A DNA stretch of 6,357 bases from Kouleothrix aurantiaca (lineage in GTDB: Bacteria; Chloroflexota; Chloroflexia; Chloroflexales; Roseiflexaceae). A model generated the notes under the pieces. It ran no database searches. It was not told the DNA's origin and saw only the letters and a program-made list of their open reading frames with translations. Location: positions 1 to 6,357 of the forward strand of contig LJCR01000140.1 in the NCBI GenBank assembly GCA_001399705.1, written 5' to 3'. Positions 4,374-6,357 of this stretch are shown piece after piece. The position numbers and the translations under genes were made by a program. Position 1 is the first letter of the stretch, and each line of letters starts with the position of its first letter.

Positions 4374-5498
4374 TTAAGCCGCGCTGCGCAGATGTTCGGC
4401 CAGCATGGCCATAAAACGCAGGTTGTGGATCGTCGCAAGCCGCAGGTAGAGCGTGTCGCCGGCCTTGTGGAGGTGGTGGAGATAGCCCAGCGCGTACTTC
4501 CGGCACGTCAGGCAGTCGCAGAAGGGCGAAACCGGCTCGGCCGCCTTGATATGCTTTTTGTCTTCGACGTACAGGTAGCTGTACCAGGTGCCGCGCAGGG
4601 TAAATCCCGCCGCGCGCGGGTCGGCGGCAAAGGTGTACAGCCGGCCGTGGCGCGCATCTCGCGTGGGCATGGCGCTGTCGAACAGGCCATAGCCGAGCGC
4701 GGCGCAGGCCGCGACGTTGCCGGGCTGGCCCACGCCCAGCGCGTGCATCGGGAACTCGGGCGGGATGAGCGAGCGCGTGTAGGCCAGGATGTCGTGTAGC
4801 AACTGGCCCTTGGCATCGAGCGGCCAGCCGCCAAAACCGTAGCCGTCAAAGCCAATTGCCAGCAGCGCTTCGGCACACTCGCGGCGCAGTTCGGGCACGC
4901 CGCCCCCCTGCACCACCGCAAACAAGAGCGGGCGGCGTGTTTCGCCCACCGCAGCACGCGCCCGCCGCCCGCCACGCCGCCCGGCCAGCAGGCGCTCGAA
5001 TTCGTCTTTGCAGCGCCGCGCCCAGCGGATCGTGCGCCCCACCGAGACGCGCTGTTCGTCGAGCGAATCATCGACATGCGTGCAGTCGTCCAGGCACACC
5101 ACAATGTCCGCGCCATAGGCCAGCTGAAGCTGCACGCTTTTCTCGGGCGTGAGCTGGAAAGGCCGGTCGGCTCCTTCGGGCGTGAAGCGAATGCCGGAGT
5201 CGGTCAGCGTGCCGAAGCGCGGATTCTGGCGGATCAGCGAGTAAGCCTGAAAGCCACCCGAGTCGGTAATGATCGGGCCGGGCCAATCGGCCATGCGGTG
5301 CAAGCCGCCCAGCGCCTGGATGGTCGAGCTGCCAGGCTTCTGCATCAGGTGGAAGACGTTCATCACCAGCGCGTGAATGCCCGCGCCGCGCAGGTCGTCG
5401 GTGTCGACGGCGCGCACCACGCCCACGGTCGCGTCGGGCAGAAACGTCGGCAGCGCCAGGTCGCCATGCGGCAGCGCAAGGGTTGTTCGGTCAATCAT
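4374..5498 (-). CDS. tRNA-guanine transglycosylase family protein, divergent
   Basis: A 374-residue TIM-barrel base-exchange enzyme of the Tgt family (Z. mobilis Tgt has 386), which swaps guanine for a 7-deazaguanine in RNA, classically at tRNA wobble position 34. Conserved parts: [12 protein letters not shown] with D79 (general acid/base), [10 protein letters not shown] at 116-125, D137 in CLDDCT (base recognition), VVQGG at 195-199, LGVGQP at 254-259, and the nucleophile D274 in [11 protein letters not shown]. The zinc site is C327, C329, C332 and H358, with the canonical spacing. Differences: the substrate loop reads YGFGGWPLD (220-228) where preQ1 enzymes have GGLAVGE, the N-terminal block reads [12 protein letters not shown], and there is an Arg-rich insertion at about 171-189. 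Catalysis is likely, but base or RNA specificity may differ from queuosine Tgt. Its start overlaps the rsmI stop by 8 nt, so translation is probably coupled. No queuosine-biosynthesis gene is adjacent. Confidence 0.88.
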   Translation of the reverse strand: MIDRTTLALPHGDLALPTFLPDATVGVVRAVDTDDLRGAGIHALVMNVFHLMQKPGSSTIQALGGLHRMADWPGPIITDSGGFQAYSLIRQNPRFGTLTDSGIRFTPEGADRPFQLTPEKSVQLQLAYGADIVVCLDDCTHVDDSLDEQRVSVGRTIRWARRCKDEFERLLAGRRGGRRARAAVGETRRPLLFAVVQGGGVPELRRECAEALLAIGFDGYGFGGWPLDAKGQLLHDILAYTRSLIPPEFPMHALGVGQPGNVAACAALGYGLFDSAMPTRDARHGRLYTFAADPRAAGFTLRGTWYSYLYVEDKKHIKAAEPVSPFCDCLTCRKYALGYLHHLHKAGDTLYLRLATIHNLRFMAMLAEHLRSAA

Positions 5499-6207
5499 CG
5501 GCGTCGTCAGGGTCGTCGTGTTCTTCTGCCGCGCGCAGCTTGCGGTCGAGCCCGCTGATCACCACAATATATTCGCCCTTGGGCTTGGTCACCAGATCCG
5601 ACTGCAGCAGCTCGGAGATTGTGCCGCGCTCGACGCGCTCGAACATTTTGGTCAGGTCGTTCGCCAGCGCCGCCGGGCGGTCGCCAAACACTTCCAGCGC
5701 GTCTTTCAGAAAGGCCGCGATGCGGTAGGTGCTTTCGTAGAAGATCAGCGTGTGCGGCGCATGGAGATCGACGGCCATGAAGCGGCGGCGCGGGCCGGGC
5801 TTGCGTGGCGCAAAGCCGCGAAATGTGAAGCTGTGCAGCGCCAGCCCCGACAGCACCAGCGCCATCACCAGACCAGTCGGCCCCGGCGCCATCGTCACCT
5901 CAAGGTCTTCCTCGATTGCGCGCCGCACCAGCGTAAAACCCGGGTCGGAAATCCCCGGCGTGCCTGCGTCGCTCACCAGCGCCACCGACTGCCCGCGCTT
6001 GAGCATGCCAATGATCCGCGCGCCGGCTTCGCCCTCGTTATGCTCGTGAAAGGCGAGCTGCGGCTTGTGAATATCGAAGTGCTTGAGCAGCACGCCGGTT
6101 TTGCGCGTGTCCTCGCTGGCCACAAGATCAACCGAGCGCAGGATTTCGAGCGCGCGCAGCGTAATATCGCCCAGGTTGCCAATGGGCGTGGCGACAAGAT
6201 ACAGCAT
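5491..6207 (-). CDS. rsmI: 16S rRNA (cytidine1402-2'-O)-methyltransferase RsmI
   Basis: SAM-dependent tetrapyrrole-methylase-fold enzyme that 2'-O-methylates C1402 of 16S rRNA in the P-site decoding region of the small subunit. Motifs in order: [19 protein letters not shown] (2-20), [12 protein letters not shown] (30-41), the glycine-rich SAM-site segment [14 protein letters not shown] (77-90), APGPTG (107-112), FRGFAPRK (129-136), LIFYES (154-159) and [12 protein letters not shown] (185-196). A short acidic tail ends [10 protein letters not shown]. At 238 residues it is shorter than E. coli RsmI (about 286) because it lacks the C-terminal extension, which is common in other phyla. The ATG at 6205-6207 has GAGG at 6217-6220, nine bases away. 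It is the first gene of a two-gene unit with the transglycosylase, driven by the extended -10 at 6244-6252. Confidence 0.95.
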   Translation of the reverse strand: MLYLVATPIGNLGDITLRALEILRSVDLVASEDTRKTGVLLKHFDIHKPQLAFHEHNEGEAGARIIGMLKRGQSVALVSDAGTPGISDPGFTLVRRAIEEDLEVTMAPGPTGLVMALVLSGLALHSFTFRGFAPRKPGPRRRFMAVDLHAPHTLIFYESTYRIAAFLKDALEVFGDRPAALANDLTKMFERVERGTISELLQSDLVTKPKGEYIVVISGLDRKLRAAEEHDDPDDADD

Positions 6208-6243
6208 GGGAACAGGCCTCGTTCGTGCGGAAACAACCCGGCC

Positions 6244-6252
6244 ATTATAGCA
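6244..6252 (-). promoter_or_regulatory. extended -10 promoter of the rsmI-transglycosylase unit
   Basis: On the minus strand this reads TGC followed by a perfect TATAAT. No good -35 hexamer lies at the usual distance. Transcription would start near 6237, leaving a leader of about 30 bases before the rsmI ATG. Confidence 0.65.
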
Positions 6253-6280
6253 TGGTGGCGGCCCGGCAAACTATGCTATA
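6246..6280. promoter_or_regulatory. inverted repeat joining two divergent -10 elements
   Basis: TATAGCAT (6246-6253) and ATGCTATA (6273-6280) are perfect 8-bp inverted arms around a 19-base GC-rich spacer. Each arm contains most of one outward-facing extended -10 element. The arms could simply reflect promoter symmetry or be an operator for a dimeric regulator. Either way the two promoters' upstream regions overlap. Confidence 0.5.
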
Positions 6281-6282
6281 CT
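6274..6282 (+). promoter_or_regulatory. extended -10 promoter for the plus-strand gene at 6352
   Basis: TGC then TATACT gives an extended -10 one base from consensus. No TTGACA-like hexamer is seen 15-19 bases upstream. Transcription would start near 6289, with a leader of about 60 bases before the ATG at 6352. Confidence 0.5.
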
Positions 6283-6351
6283 CTGCGCAGCGACCGCGCC
6301 CGTCGCCACGCCGTATTCGCCGCACGTGAAGCGTAGAGTGAGGTGGCAGCG

Positions 6352-6357
6352 ATGACC
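6352..6357 (+). CDS. start of a plus-strand gene cut by the window edge
   Basis: ATGACC ends the window and is preceded by GAGGTGG (6340-6346), five bases before the ATG, a good ribosome-binding site. With the extended -10 at 6274-6282 this is the expected arrangement for a gene divergent from rsmI. Only Met-Thr is visible, so nothing can be said about the product. Confidence 0.5.

Noticed and set aside
3672..4799. Long plus-strand open frame (375 codons)
   Set aside because: It is antisense to the VOC and transglycosylase genes; its composition is Arg/Gln/His-rich shadow sequence with no motif and no ribosome-binding site.
5377..6336. Long plus-strand open frame (319 codons)
   Set aside because: It is antisense to rsmI and the transglycosylase start; rsmI is unmistakable on the other strand, and high GC keeps the shadow frame open.
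1..6357. Transposase or insertion sequence ends flanking the AT-rich island
   Set aside because: No transposase frame, terminal inverted repeats or target-site duplication could be found by eye around 2480 or 3490.

Overview
The window looks like a piece of a high-GC bacterial chromosome, most likely from the Chloroflexota (a Roseiflexus/Kouleothrix-like filamentous lineage). This placement is inference. It rests on the mix of GC-rich metabolic genes, a short conserved hypothetical protein, an RHS element of the style common in that phylum, and intergenic DNA full of short hairpins and repeats. No rRNA, tRNA or CRISPR array is present.

Left part (1-1875): two minus-strand sugar-metabolism genes. 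They are the N-terminal 185 residues of an L-fuconate dehydratase (cut by the window edge) and, upstream of it, a small class I aldolase of the fructose-6-phosphate aldolase/TalC type. A conserved hypothetical gene starts divergently at 1459 on the plus strand behind a TTGACA-type promoter.

Middle (1876-3803): accessory DNA. It opens with a hairpin and a 21-bp tandem repeat array (about nine units, heptad-coding). More hairpins and GGCCGCAGGGCC direct repeats follow. Next is an AT-rich island on the minus strand holding the C-terminal end of an RHS-repeat protein with a variable tip, overlapped by a small lipoprotein gene. The RHS module is an orphan: its core is frameshifted at a G/C homopolymer, and recognisable homology stops near 3490. 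The tip ends in a zincin-like motif with one ligand replaced (YEIFH instead of HExxH). Beyond it lie a possible plus-strand coding remnant and a second, shorter 21-bp repeat cluster.

Right part (3804-6357): GC-rich housekeeping genes on the minus strand. The transcription order is rsmI (16S rRNA C1402 2'-O-methyltransferase), then a divergent tRNA-guanine transglycosylase homologue overlapping rsmI by 8 nt, then a VOC/glyoxalase-fold protein with its own predicted promoter. Upstream of rsmI, two outward-facing extended -10 elements form an inverted repeat. The second one probably drives a plus-strand gene whose first two codons end the window.

The most interesting parts are the RHS-tip/lipoprotein pair, the strand-ambiguous heptad repeat array and the transglycosylase with an altered substrate loop. 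No complete new system can be demonstrated from this sequence alone.
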